From assembly GCF_052118845.1 (NCBI RefSeq), contig NZ_JBQKGJ010000005.1, forward strand, positions 99,181 through 163,180: DNA of 64,000 nucleotides. Reading direction: 5' to 3'. Shown here piece by piece: positions 32,651 through 42,008 of the stretch. This stretch comes from Bilifractor sp002394235. GTDB lineage: Bacteria > Bacillota > Clostridia > Lachnospirales > Lachnospiraceae. The first letter of the stretch is position 1. Each line of letters opens with the position of its first letter. The notes beneath the pieces are model-generated. The model searched no databases and was not told where the DNA came from. It was given only the letters and a program-made list of their open reading frames with translations. A program made the translations under genes and the position numbers.

Positions 32651-33292
32651 ATGACTGGAAGGAAACGAATCTTTAACAACCGACCGCTCAGGATCATCAT
32701 GGCAATTCTGATCGCTGTGATGGTTATACTTTTTATCCGTTATATGGCATCTCCCTCTGGCAGAAACAGCTCTCCGGAGAACAGAGAGGCGGTACAGAGC
32801 ACATCGGCGTCGGTATCTGTCGGATCAGAGGACGCAGTGGCATCTTCTGAGAGCAGTCAGGGCATCCTTCAGGCGGTTGCTGCGGACTCTTCTGATTCCA
32901 CTGCCGGAGTCGGAACAGCGGGATCCGGAGAAATGGTGCAGACATCTTCTGCTGCATCATCCGCTTCTTTGCCTTCCGTTGGTAATTCTGACAGGAATTC
33001 TTCCGGAGAGAGTGCGGAGTCATCGTCTTCTTCCTCGGACAGCGGGACGGACGATTCTGCCGTAAAGGGAGATACTGCAGTGCTATCCGACGGGAACGGC
33101 AATACGGTGACGGTTACCTACGACAGCGGAGTTGCGTGGTACGACGAGAATCAGAATGTATATTCTCCGCTGGGATCCGGGAACTGGATGGATGAATCGG
33201 GGAATATTTATACGGAGGAAGACAGCTCGAATACTTCCGGAAACACAGCGGGAGGCGGAAACGGGATTAATCTTGTGCAGAACAGAGGTTGA
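32651..33292 (+). CDS. Ser-rich membrane-anchored protein of unknown function
   Basis: ATG 32651 follows GGAGGAG. The 213-residue protein has a basic start, one membrane segment (about residues 14-31, RIIMAILIAVMVILFIRYM), a 100-residue Ser/Ala/Glu-rich stalk and a short C-terminal beta-rich domain (VLSDGNGNTVTVTYDSGVAW, then NVYSPLGSGNWMDESGNIYT). I recognise no family. It is 3 bases before the next gene and between a regulator and its likely kinase, suggesting a cell-surface role. Confidence 0.65.
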   Translation: MTGRKRIFNNRPLRIIMAILIAVMVILFIRYMASPSGRNSSPENREAVQSTSASVSVGSEDAVASSESSQGILQAVAADSSDSTAGVGTAGSGEMVQTSSAASSASLPSVGNSDRNSSGESAESSSSSSDSGTDDSAVKGDTAVLSDGNGNTVTVTYDSGVAWYDENQNVYSPLGSGNWMDESGNIYTEEDSSNTSGNTAGGGNGINLVQNRG

Positions 33293-33295
33293 TAT

Positions 33296-34579
33296 ATGGA
33301 GAAAGAACATAAAGCAGGGGAATGGTATCGGCTGGATAATGCGGCAAAGCTGATACCGTCGACCATGGTCGGCGCGGATACCAGGGTTTTCCGGCTCGTC
33401 TGTGAGCTGAAGGAAGAGGTGAATCCGGAGATCCTTCAGAAGGCGCTGGAAGAAACCATGAGGGAATTTCCGTATATGAACTGCTGCCTGCGGAAGGGGA
33501 TCTTCTGGTATTATATGGATCAGCTTCCGGGATGTGAAAAAGTACGGGAAGAAGATATACCGGCGCTGAAGGCACTTTATATTCCCGGGAAGAAAAATTT
33601 TTTGTACCGGGTGAGCTATTTTCACAGAAGAATCAATGTCGAGATTTTTCATGTCCTTTCCGACGGAACCGGGGGATACATGTTTATTGAGTCACTTGTG
33701 ACCAATTACCTGATTTTGAGGCATGGTCTTGACCGGTCTCTTTCCCGGTCAGATCAGGGATCGGTGATGGAGAAACAGCTTGACGCTTTCAGCAAGTATT
33801 ATGAAAAGGGTGAACGGAAGAAGAGAAACTATCTGCGTGAGATGTTTCCGGTGAAGGCCTACCAGATCAGGGGTATTCAGGACGCAAATCTGGAAGAACA
33901 TCTTCTGGAGGGAACAGTCTCTGTCAGAGAGATTCTCAGGGTTGCGCATGAGAACCATGCGACCGTCGGTATTCTGACCACTGCCCTCTGGATTGAGGCT
34001 ATTCTGAAGGAGATGAAGCATTCGGAGTATAATCGTCCGATCGTGGTCAGCGTACCGGTCAATCTTCGTCAGTTTTTCCCGTCAGAGACGAGCCGGAACT
34101 TTTTCGGCGTCATCCAGGTGGTTTACTATGCGGGCGATTATGATGGTACCCTGAAGAGCATTATGGATCCGGTCAGCAGAGAATTTTCAGAACAGCTGAC
34201 GGAGGAGAACGTCCGGAAGACCATGAATTCTTATTCTGCGCTGGAACATAATCTTGCGGTACGCGTGATTCCTCTGTTTATCAAAAATGTGGCACTGCAG
34301 GGAATCGCATATCGGATGAATACAGGAGTTACAACCTCAGTTTCAAACGTAGGTGTTGTGAGACTTCCCGCAGAAATGTCTCCGTATGTTGAGAAATTCT
34401 CGAGTTTTATGTCCTGCAAGACGGTATTTCTGTGCGTCAGCACATATGAGGACCAGATGGTATTCGGTGTTGTCTCCAGCTTTGAGAGACATCCGGTTGC
34501 CATGAATTTTTTCCGCAGGCTGGTACAGCTTGGGGTTCCGGTTGAAATCGCGAGTAATGACTGTGACGAGGGGGTGTGA
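33296..34579 (+). CDS. Condensation/acetyltransferase-fold protein
   Basis: A 427-residue soluble protein. The catalytic motif of the CoA-dependent acyltransferase superfamily (HxxxDG) is seen in EIFHVLSDGTGGYMF. A DFGWG-like second motif is not clear, although YNRPIVVSVPVNLRQFFPSE and SNVGVVRLP resemble the alcohol-acetyltransferase/PapA-type structural blocks. Substrate unknown; neighbours suggest modification of an envelope or lipid component. It is joined to the next gene by a 3-base gap. Confidence 0.72.
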   Translation: MEKEHKAGEWYRLDNAAKLIPSTMVGADTRVFRLVCELKEEVNPEILQKALEETMREFPYMNCCLRKGIFWYYMDQLPGCEKVREEDIPALKALYIPGKKNFLYRVSYFHRRINVEIFHVLSDGTGGYMFIESLVTNYLILRHGLDRSLSRSDQGSVMEKQLDAFSKYYEKGERKKRNYLREMFPVKAYQIRGIQDANLEEHLLEGTVSVREILRVAHENHATVGILTTALWIEAILKEMKHSEYNRPIVVSVPVNLRQFFPSETSRNFFGVIQVVYYAGDYDGTLKSIMDPVSREFSEQLTEENVRKTMNSYSALEHNLAVRVIPLFIKNVALQGIAYRMNTGVTTSVSNVGVVRLPAEMSPYVEKFSSFMSCKTVFLCVSTYEDQMVFGVVSSFERHPVAMNFFRRLVQLGVPVEIASNDCDEGV

Positions 34580-34582
34580 GGA

Positions 34583-35242
34583 ATGCAGGAATGCGGCAGA
34601 TGCCACGTGAAGATCAGGGGAAACAAGCGCTGCTGTCCGCTCTGCGGAGGACCGCTTTCGGGGGAACCGGAAAATCCGGCTTTTCCGTCGCTTCCGAAGA
34701 GAAAATTCAGCCGTCTCAGTGCGGTGAAACTTGCAGCCTTCCTTTTGATTGTGTTCCTGATCTCGGACGGGGCAATGATTTATATAATGGGAGGTGTTCC
34801 GTCATGGATTCCGCTCTCGGTACTGAGTGCGGTGGTAGGCTTTATGGATATCTGCGTGACTATGTACTACAGGAACAATGCGCTGAAAACCATGCAGGTG
34901 CAGGTGATTATCGGTATTTTTCTGAGTCTTGTGATCGATGCGGTAACGGGGTGGCATAAGTGGTCGATCCACTGGGTCATGCCGGTCGCCTTCGTCGGTG
35001 TTATGGTGACTACAATACTGATCGGTATGGGGCTGAAAATGGCACTGCAGGAATTTGTACTCTATCTTCTGATGGATACGGTGCTTTCACAGCTGCAGTG
35101 GATTTTTCTGCTGAAACATATAAATTGTTTTCAGATACCTGCGGTAATCAGCAGTTCGGCCTGTATCCTGATGTTCCTCGGGATTCTGATTTTCCGCTGG
35201 AAGGATTTCACATCGGCGTCATCCAGATACTTTAACATCTGA
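34583..35242 (+). CDS. Zinc-ribbon polytopic membrane protein (DUF6320-like)
   Basis: A 219-residue protein with an N-terminal four-Cys zinc ribbon (CGRCHVKIRGNKRCCPLCGG) followed by about six hydrophobic segments (from residue 48 on). This architecture recurs in Clostridia next to condensation-fold acyltransferase genes, which is also the arrangement here; the family label DUF6320 is from memory and uncertain. The two genes probably act together. Start ATG 34583 follows GGGTGTGAGGA and is 3 bases after the previous stop. Confidence 0.62.
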   Translation: MQECGRCHVKIRGNKRCCPLCGGPLSGEPENPAFPSLPKRKFSRLSAVKLAAFLLIVFLISDGAMIYIMGGVPSWIPLSVLSAVVGFMDICVTMYYRNNALKTMQVQVIIGIFLSLVIDAVTGWHKWSIHWVMPVAFVGVMVTTILIGMGLKMALQEFVLYLLMDTVLSQLQWIFLLKHINCFQIPAVISSSACILMFLGILIFRWKDFTSASSRYFNI

Positions 35243-35281
35243 CCGGATATCAGGAGAAGACGTCAGGACCTGGAGTTTTTT

Positions 35282-36727
35282 ATGAAAAAAAAGATAAAGC
35301 ATTTTGCTTTTTACAGAAGTATCCGGTTTTATATCATGATACTTCTTTTTATCATGGGCATTGTGCCCTCCATTATCGTGGAAAGCGTTATCGTACAGAG
35401 CTATGAGAACCGCGCGGTGAGCCAGAGAACCGTGATGGTCAAAAATCAATGCGAAATACTGGTGGATCAGCTTTTTAACCGGAATTATCTGTCCGATACC
35501 AGTGATGATGTGATTAACGGGGAGTTTAATATGCTCACCGGTATCTACGGGGGACGAATCCTCGTTATCAACCGCGACAGCAGAATCGTCATGGATACCT
35601 TTAATATTGACAACGGGAAATATTCTCTGTCACAGGAGGTTACGGACTGCCTGAACGGAAAGGAAACCAGTCATTACGACAAGGCAAACAAGTACATTGA
35701 GCTGACGTTCCGAATCAAGGATCCGGACAAGAAGAGCAGAGACGCAGAGACGGCCGGAGTCCTGCTGGTCAGTGTATCAACCACGGAGATCAGCATCAGC
35801 AAGGGAATTCTGGAGGAACGGGGTACGATGATTCTCGCAATTATCACGGTCGTTATCCTGATTCTCGGCTATATTCTTTCGGGAATGCTTGTCAAGCCTC
35901 TGCAGAAAATCACCCGATCGATTGAGGGAATTACGGACGGGTATCAGGACGAGAGCATTTCCGTCAATGATTATCGCGAGACAAAACTGATCACTGACGC
36001 CTTTAACCGGATGCTGGCGAGGGTGAAGACGGTGGATGACAGCCGTGAGGAATTCGTGTCGAATGTGTCGCATGAGCTGAAGACGCCGCTTACTTCGATG
36101 AAGGTGCTGGCGGATGTTCTGAATCAGAACCCGGATGCTCCCATTGAGGAGTACCGCGATTTCATGAAGGACATCTCGGCGGAGATAGACCGGGAGAACT
36201 CCATCATCACGGATCTTCTGGCGCTTGTGAAAATGGACAAGAAATCCGCAGACCTGAATATTACGGATGTGAATATCAATGACGAGCTGGAGCAGATTAT
36301 AAAACGGCTGAAACCAATCGCCGATAAGGCTCATGTGGAACTGATTCTTGACAGCTTCCGTCCGATAACAGCCCAGGTGGATGAGACCAAAATCTCTCTG
36401 GCATTTACAAACATTATCGAAAATGCCATTAAATACAATAAGCCGGAGGGCGGATGGGTGAGAGTTTCCTTGAATGCGGATCGGAAATATTGTTATACGA
36501 CGATCGTGGATAACGGAATCGGAATACCGGAGGAATCCCTGAACAATATTTTCGAGCGTTTCTATCGCGTGGACAAGAGCCATTCCCGTGAGATCGGAGG
36601 AACGGGTCTGGGACTTGCGATCACAAAGAAGGTTATCGTCATGCATCGCGGAGCAATCCGTGTCAAGAGCAAGCTTGGAGAGGGAACCACTTTTTCCATA
36701 CGGATTCCGCTGGTTCACATCGTTTAA
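35282..36727 (+). CDS. HAMP-containing sensor histidine kinase
   Basis: A 481-residue membrane kinase. Two membrane segments (about 17-38 and 183-204) bracket an outside PAS-like sensor domain (about 40-180). A HAMP domain follows (LVKPLQKITRSIEGITDGYQ), then the phosphoacceptor H264 in NVSHELKTPLTSMK, the N box NIIENAIKYN, G1 DNGIGIPEE, F box FERFYRVD and G2 GGTGLGLAI. The sensor layout and the adjacent regulator resemble WalK-type kinases. It most likely phosphorylates the response regulator at 31798. Confidence 0.9.
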   Translation: MKKKIKHFAFYRSIRFYIMILLFIMGIVPSIIVESVIVQSYENRAVSQRTVMVKNQCEILVDQLFNRNYLSDTSDDVINGEFNMLTGIYGGRILVINRDSRIVMDTFNIDNGKYSLSQEVTDCLNGKETSHYDKANKYIELTFRIKDPDKKSRDAETAGVLLVSVSTTEISISKGILEERGTMILAIITVVILILGYILSGMLVKPLQKITRSIEGITDGYQDESISVNDYRETKLITDAFNRMLARVKTVDDSREEFVSNVSHELKTPLTSMKVLADVLNQNPDAPIEEYRDFMKDISAEIDRENSIITDLLALVKMDKKSADLNITDVNINDELEQIIKRLKPIADKAHVELILDSFRPITAQVDETKISLAFTNIIENAIKYNKPEGGWVRVSLNADRKYCYTTIVDNGIGIPEESLNNIFERFYRVDKSHSREIGGTGLGLAITKKVIVMHRGAIRVKSKLGEGTTFSIRIPLVHIV

Positions 36728-36743
36728 AGGAGGCAATGGACGA

Positions 36744-37682
36744 ATGAAGAAGATTCTCAGCTGCCTGATGATTCTCAGCCTTATCGCCTCTCTGGCGGGC
36801 TGCGGATCGACGGTCAGCAGTTCATCGGGCGTTCAGCCCAGCGCTTCTGCTCAGAAGACGTATCTTTATTATCTGAATCAGGACGAGGACCGGATCAACT
36901 GGGTGGAATATCACTTCAATGAACCGGATACAGAAGGACAGGTTGTTGAGATGATTGCCCTGCAGGCACAGAAGCCGGAAAATAAGGGGGATGTTCTCCT
37001 TCTGCCGGACGGAGTGAAGATTCAGAATTATAAGCTCAGTGATCAGGTACTCACGCTTGACCTGGGCGCGGGCTTTCAGGACCAGGCGCAGACGAGGAAA
37101 GTGCTTTGCATAGGCGGCCTCGTGCGGAGCTTTGCCCAGATTGACGGTGTCGACAAAATCCTGTTTACCGTGGACGGCAAAGATCTTACGGACAGCAGCG
37201 GCAATGCGGTTGGCGCTTTGACGGATGACAGTTTTGTGGATAATGCCGGAAAGAATATCAATGCCTACCAGGAGATGGAAATGACGCTGTATTTTACGGA
37301 TCAGACCGGGTCGAAGCTGCTTCCGGAAACGAGGAAGGTCTATTACAGCAGTAATGAGCCGGTGGAAAAGGCTGTTGTGGAAGAGCTGATTCAGGGCCCT
37401 TCTGAGGAGGGACACTACCCGGTATTCTCCACGGACACGCAGGTGCTCAGTGTTATTTCGCAGGCGGGAATCTGCTACGTGAATTTTGATGACAGTGTTC
37501 AGAATTCGATTCTGAGTATCAGTGAGGAGATTCCCATCTATGCTATTGTGAATTCACTGGCGGAGACCTGTAATACCAAGAAGGTTCAGTTCTCGATCGA
37601 CGGCGAAAGTGACACCGTCTTTCGCAACAGCATGGATCTGAGTGTGCAGTATACCAGAAACCAGGATCTGATTTCTTCGTGA
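36744..37682 (+). CDS. GerMN-domain lipoprotein
   Basis: ATG 36744 follows AGGAGG (36728-36733 region) and starts a lipoprotein signal ending SLAGCGS. The 312-residue protein has two GerMN domains: one about residues 40-165 (YYLNQDEDRINWVEYHF) and one about 175-305 (MTLYFTDQTGSKLLPETRKV, then KAVVEELIQGPSEEGHYPVF). GerMN proteins act in spore germination or bind envelope partners; in Bacillota a GerMN lipoprotein often follows a two-component system. Co-transcription with the kinase is likely (16-base gap). Confidence 0.85.
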   Translation: MKKILSCLMILSLIASLAGCGSTVSSSSGVQPSASAQKTYLYYLNQDEDRINWVEYHFNEPDTEGQVVEMIALQAQKPENKGDVLLLPDGVKIQNYKLSDQVLTLDLGAGFQDQAQTRKVLCIGGLVRSFAQIDGVDKILFTVDGKDLTDSSGNAVGALTDDSFVDNAGKNINAYQEMEMTLYFTDQTGSKLLPETRKVYYSSNEPVEKAVVEELIQGPSEEGHYPVFSTDTQVLSVISQAGICYVNFDDSVQNSILSISEEIPIYAIVNSLAETCNTKKVQFSIDGESDTVFRNSMDLSVQYTRNQDLISS

Positions 37683-37707
37683 CGGCAGGACCGGAAGATT
37701 TTACCGA

Positions 37708-37742
37708 TATGAAGTGACCGCCCGGGTGGCGGCCACTTCATA
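37708..37742 (+). terminator. Hairpin after the GerMN gene
   Basis: ATGAAGTG and CCGCC pair with GGCGG and CACTTCAT, an almost perfect 14-bp stem. No U-tract follows directly. Confidence 0.5.
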
Positions 37743-38140
37743 GAGAAACAGGACCCTGCGGTTTTGTGAGAATTGCACATTGCGTATTTTCAGGCAGAGT
37801 GTTATGGTTTATTTATGTTAACGCATCGGCTGTTCTGATTTCCTCTTCTTTTTTCATTTGCTCAGTTTCTTTTGTTTTTTCTTACAAGTTTCTTTGATTC
37901 TGTCATAGACCCGCTTCCTCTGATCTTTCTCTTAACAGTTTTATTTACGCGAACTTTTTATTTTCACACCTCTTTTATTCTCGTGGCCCTTTGTTTTCAC
38001 AGTTTTTCTGACCGTTTTTCGGTTTCGTTGTTTTTCCACAGCTTCTTGCTTTCATTGTTTTTTCCACAGCTTTGATATTTCCACAACTATTGCTTTATCA
38101 CGTCTGTATCATGACAAGATGATCGAATCAGGGGGATGGA
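37743..38140. other. T-rich intergenic region with DnaA-box-like repeats
   Basis: No gene is seen. From about 37840 to 38090 the plus strand is strongly T-rich. TTTTCCACA occurs at 38032-38040 and 38060-38068 and ATTTCCACA at 38077-38085, each one base from the DnaA box TTATCCACA. TTTACGCGAAC at 37944-37954 equals the first 11 bases of family A and may be a remnant. The comEC promoter should be near its 3' end. Confidence 0.45.
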
Positions 38141-40630
38141 GTGTTGAAATACCGGCCTGTTTGTATTGCCTGTGTTGCGCTGATTCTGGGGATTCTGTTC
38201 TGTCGGTTTGCGGGAATCCCCGTTTTCGGACGTCCGAAGATTCCAGAGAGCGCGCGAAGAGTTCTGGAGTCTGGAACGACTGCCAGCTGCGCTGGAGAGA
38301 TTGTCGGTCGGAGCTGGAAGAAAAAGTCTGTTCAGTATATTGTGAAGGATTGCGAAGCTGAGTTTCTGGACGATGACAATCAGGTCTGCAGCATCCGGAT
38401 TGGTTATCTGAAGGTCACGGTGCTGCCGGAAAAGGATTTTACGGACGATGATGAAGCGGCCGGTACAGGTCTTTTAACCGCAGAAGGATTGAAGCAGCGC
38501 GGAATTGCGCAGTTTCCGGTCGGGAGCAGGGCGATATTCCGGGGAAAACTCTCGGAAATCAAAGGGCCTTCGAATCCGGGAGAATTTGACAGCAGGAGAT
38601 ATTATGCGTGCAGAAAGATTTTCTATGAAATGCTGAACGAGAAAGCCATGGTGACAGACCCGGGCGGAGGCTTACGGGAGCATCTTGCATCGTTCCGGGA
38701 AAGAGTTAGCGCCCGGCAGGCGAAACTGATGCATCCGAAACAGGCCGGGGTTTTGTCGGCTATGCTGCTTGGAGACCGCTCAATGCTGAGCGAAGAGAGC
38801 AAAGAACGGTACAGGTACGGAGGAGTCATGCACGTTCTGGCAATTTCCGGACTGCATATCTCAGTGCTTGGGATGATATTTTATGAGCTGCTGTTCCGGG
38901 TTCTTCTTCTCTGTATGCCGTTCCATATCCGGGCAGGGCAGGCCATTGCCGCCGTCGGAGCAGCGGCGGTGACAGGAATTTACTGCGTGTTTGCGGGCTC
39001 CCCGGTCTCTGCTGTCCGTGCGATGATCATGTTCGGACTTGCCCTGGGGGCAAAAATTCTGCGAAGGTCTTATGATGTGCTGTGCGCGGTCGGGATCTCG
39101 GCCATTCTTCTACTGTTAACAAGGCCGGGATATCTTTTCGATGCCGGATTCCAGCTTTCCTATGCGGCGGTTGGAGGCGCAGCCGTTTTTTACCCAGCAT
39201 TGCTTGGGCTGGTACCGAAGAATTATTGGCACAGAGGAAGCCGGATCAAGAAAATTTTTGAAAAAATTCTCGAGGCATTTCTGATGTGGGTGGCAGTCAT
39301 GCTGTGCACGATCCCGGTTGCCGCTTACGCATTTTCAGAGATTCCGGTGCTGCCATTCGCAACATTGCTGATTGTTCCGGCGATGGGAGCGGTACTGATC
39401 CTCGGTATTGTCGGGAGTGCCATGGGTATGTTATGTCCTTCGGCCGGGTGGCTTCTGCTGATTCCGGTCGATCTTTCACTTCAGGTGTTTGAGAGAATTG
39501 CGTTGTTTGTGAAAACCATCCCGGGCTCGGTATGGACGGTCGGGAAACCGGATTGGTGGCAACTTATGGCCTATGGATTCTGCCTTCTTCTGGTATGGAT
39601 TTGCCTCAGACACGGTATGGGAAGGCGCGCGGCGCTGGTGGTGGCTGCGGCGGTGCTGGTTCTTTCTCTGAAATGGAGTCCGGCGTTGTCAATTGCTATG
39701 CTGGATGTCGGACAGGGAGACAGTCTCGTCATCTCCCAGGGACTCGGAATGTGGAAGCCGGGCGGGGATTCGGTGTACCTCGTCGACGGAGGAAGCAGCA
39801 GTGTGAAGCAGCCGGGGAAGTACCGGATCATTCCGTATCTGAAATCTCGAGGGGTTACAAGGATCCGGGGAATTTTTGTTAGTCACGGAGACCAGGATCA
39901 CCTGAACGGGATCGAGGAGCTTCTGGAAGAGATTGTCGGTCAACGGGTACGCATCCGGGTGGACGTACTTTATCTGACAGCGCAGATGCAGGAGGACGCT
40001 GCAGGGAGACGCCTTATAAAGCTGTGCAGGACGGCAGGGATCCGGGTCGCGCTTCTGAAAAAAGGAGATATACTTGAGGATAGAAAATTACGGATCCGGG
40101 TAATGCATCCGGATGCGGAGCCGGGAGCTGTGCAGGAGACCGGAGGTGCAGATGGAAGCGCTGCAGATGCGTCATCGGGGACCGCAGGCGGCGGATCAGA
40201 TGGCACCGCCGGAGGAAGAAACGAGGACAGCATGGTTCTGCTTCTGTCTTTCGGAGATTTCGATGCACTCCTGACGGGAGATCTGGAAGGGGAAGGAGAG
40301 CGTATAGTTCTGGAGGAGACCGGACCCGTGGAGTATCTAAAGGTCGCGCATCACGGCTCACGCAATTCTACCTCTGCTGCGTTTCTCCGTAAGGCGTCAC
40401 CTGTTGTCTGCATGATTTCCGCCCCGGAAAAGAGCCGGTACGGTCATCCTGCGGGAGAGACGCTGACAAGGATTCGCGAGGCAGGAGCGGAATATTATGT
40501 GACGAGAGATTGTGGCGCCATCTGTCTGGAAACGAAGGGAAGAGGAAGTTTCCGGATCAGAACTTTCCGGAGAAAAGGGAAGAAACTTCCGGATCAGAGC
40601 AACTCGGGGAGAGAAGGGGAAGTTCGTTGA
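38141..40630 (+). CDS. comEC: DNA-uptake channel ComEC/Rec2
   Basis: An 829-residue polytopic membrane protein that carries single-stranded DNA into the cell during transformation. Start is GTG 38141 or TTG 38144 behind GGGGGA. Parts in order: membrane helices and an outside OB-like domain (DUF4131-like, about 1-180), the Competence helical core (MHVLAISGLHISVLGMIFYE, GIYCVFAGSPVSAVRAMIMF), and a metallo-beta-lactamase-like C-terminus (MLDVGQGDSLVIS, FVSHGDQDHLNG, KVAHHGSRNSTS) that is probably the nuclease part. A Gly/Ala/Ser-rich insertion of about 25 residues sits near residue 670. holA follows, as in Bacillus. Confidence 0.93.
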   Translation: MLKYRPVCIACVALILGILFCRFAGIPVFGRPKIPESARRVLESGTTASCAGEIVGRSWKKKSVQYIVKDCEAEFLDDDNQVCSIRIGYLKVTVLPEKDFTDDDEAAGTGLLTAEGLKQRGIAQFPVGSRAIFRGKLSEIKGPSNPGEFDSRRYYACRKIFYEMLNEKAMVTDPGGGLREHLASFRERVSARQAKLMHPKQAGVLSAMLLGDRSMLSEESKERYRYGGVMHVLAISGLHISVLGMIFYELLFRVLLLCMPFHIRAGQAIAAVGAAAVTGIYCVFAGSPVSAVRAMIMFGLALGAKILRRSYDVLCAVGISAILLLLTRPGYLFDAGFQLSYAAVGGAAVFYPALLGLVPKNYWHRGSRIKKIFEKILEAFLMWVAVMLCTIPVAAYAFSEIPVLPFATLLIVPAMGAVLILGIVGSAMGMLCPSAGWLLLIPVDLSLQVFERIALFVKTIPGSVWTVGKPDWWQLMAYGFCLLLVWICLRHGMGRRAALVVAAAVLVLSLKWSPALSIAMLDVGQGDSLVISQGLGMWKPGGDSVYLVDGGSSSVKQPGKYRIIPYLKSRGVTRIRGIFVSHGDQDHLNGIEELLEEIVGQRVRIRVDVLYLTAQMQEDAAGRRLIKLCRTAGIRVALLKKGDILEDRKLRIRVMHPDAEPGAVQETGGADGSAADASSGTAGGGSDGTAGGRNEDSMVLLLSFGDFDALLTGDLEGEGERIVLEETGPVEYLKVAHHGSRNSTSAAFLRKASPVVCMISAPEKSRYGHPAGETLTRIREAGAEYYVTRDCGAICLETKGRGSFRIRTFRRKGKKLPDQSNSGREGEVR

Positions 40631-40710
40631 TCAGAACTTTCCGGAGAGAAGCGGATATGGTAAGATGAGACAGTGAGCAGAAAATCCCGGGAAAGGGAGG
40701 TCGCAGAAGG

Positions 40711-41688
40711 TTGAAGACAATTCGGGAAGATATCAAAGGCGGCAATTTCAAAAGGGTTTATCTTTTGTACGGGGAAGAAGCATATCTGAGAAACCAGTAC
40801 AGGGATCTTCTGATCCGGGCGCTTGTTCCGGAGGGGGATACCATGAACTTTACCAGATACACCGGTAAGGACGTGGATGAGCAGGAGATTGTGTCGCAGG
40901 CAGAAACACTGCCTTTTTTTGCGGACCGACGGGTTATTCTCGTCGAAAACAGTGGATTTTTCCGCCGGAAGACCGAGAGACTGGATGACTACATGGATCA
41001 TCTGCCGGACTACCTTGTGATGATATTTGTGGAGGACGAGGTTGACAAGAGAAATCGTCTCTACAAGCAGATTCAGAAAAAGGGGCATGTGGCGGAGTTT
41101 GCGGCGCAGACAGAGGAGACCCTTACCCGGTGGGTGCTGACACGCATGACCAGAGAGGGGAAGAAAATCACCAGGAAGGATATGAGCCACTTTCTAGATA
41201 TGACAGGAACAGACATGGCAAATATCAGCAGTGAGCTTGAAAAACTGCTCTGCTATACCATGGGCAGGGAGGTCATCACAAATCAGGACATTGACGCGGT
41301 CTGCGCTCCCCAGATCACAAACCAGATTTTTGACATGATACGTGCAGTTACGGAACATCAGCAGAAAAAGGCGCTGGATTATTACTATGATCTTCTGGCA
41401 CTCAAGGAAGCGCCGATGCGGATTTTGTATCTCCTGGCGAGACAGTATAATCAGCTCCTGCAGGTGAAGACACTGGCGGCAGACGGAATGCCGAACCGGG
41501 AGATTGCACCAAAAGTTGGCATGCCGCCGTTTGCAGTCAGCCGCACGCTCGGACTGTGCCGGAATTATTCAATTCTACAGCTGGAATCTATTGTAAGGGA
41601 ATTTGTGCAGGTTGAGGAAGAGGTGAAGACGGGGCGGCTGGATGACAAGCTGAGTGTGGAGATGATGATTGTGAAATGGAGTCGGTGA
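40711..41688 (+). CDS. holA: DNA polymerase III delta subunit
   Basis: TTG 40711 is used, behind GGGAGG; no ATG alternative fits the conserved start. The 325-residue protein opens the sliding clamp as part of the clamp loader. It shows the N-terminal family pattern (VYLLYGEEAYLRNQYRDLLI), FFADRRVILVEN in the middle and the C-terminal collar domain (ALKEAPMRILYLLARQYNQL). It follows comEC, a conserved Firmicutes neighbourhood, and faces rpsT across repeats B2 and B3. Confidence 0.92.
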   Translation: MKTIREDIKGGNFKRVYLLYGEEAYLRNQYRDLLIRALVPEGDTMNFTRYTGKDVDEQEIVSQAETLPFFADRRVILVENSGFFRRKTERLDDYMDHLPDYLVMIFVEDEVDKRNRLYKQIQKKGHVAEFAAQTEETLTRWVLTRMTREGKKITRKDMSHFLDMTGTDMANISSELEKLLCYTMGREVITNQDIDAVCAPQITNQIFDMIRAVTEHQQKKALDYYYDLLALKEAPMRILYLLARQYNQLLQVKTLAADGMPNREIAPKVGMPPFAVSRTLGLCRNYSILQLESIVREFVQVEEEVKTGRLDDKLSVEMMIVKWSR

Positions 41689-41693
41689 AAACT

Positions 41694-41835
41694 ACAGGTA
41701 TGAGCGTTTGAAATTGCATACAGTCTCTTACGCGCGCTTCGCGGAAGGCGGCCTGTGTCTGCGTTTTCGAAGAGCTGCTCAATAATAATATTGTATAAGC
41801 TACGGATTGCTCCGTGCTTCGCACTCTCGCAATCC
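41694..41835. repeat. Family B repeat, copy B2 with accessory hairpin
   Basis: Begins with the inverted end ACAGGTATGAGCG, continues TTTGAAATTGCATACAG and the matching arm TGTGTCTGCGTTTTCGAAG, ends TTGTATAAGC (41791-41800). An accessory hairpin follows: GGATTGC/GCAATCC with inner GTGC-TTC-GCAC (41804-41835), also found in B4. Confidence 0.78.
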
Positions 41836-41871
41836 TACAGGTATTCGGATTTCGCGCGTTCGCGCTTCATC

Positions 41872-41963
41872 CTCATACCTGTTGCCTTCGAAATCGCATA
41901 CAGTCTCTTACACACGCTTCGCGCGTGACGATCCTGTCTGCGTTTTCGAAGAGCTTATACAAT
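41872..41963. repeat. Family B repeat, copy B3
   Basis: Begins CTCATACCTGTTG, stem arms CTTCGAAATCGCATACAG and CTGTCTGCGTTTTCGAAG, ends GAGCTTATAC. With B2 it is arranged so that CAGGTATGAG (41695-41704) and CTCATACCTG (41872-41881) are inverted. Confidence 0.8.
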
Positions 41964-41993
41964 AAAAAACACGAGGCGACGACTCCTCGTGTT
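41964..41993 (-). terminator. Terminator of rpsT
   Basis: AACACGAGG (41968-41976) and CCTCGTGTT (41985-41993) form a perfect stem; on the minus strand it is followed by TTTTTTATT. Confidence 0.88.
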
Positions 41994-42008
41994 TGCTCGT
42001 TTATTGAT

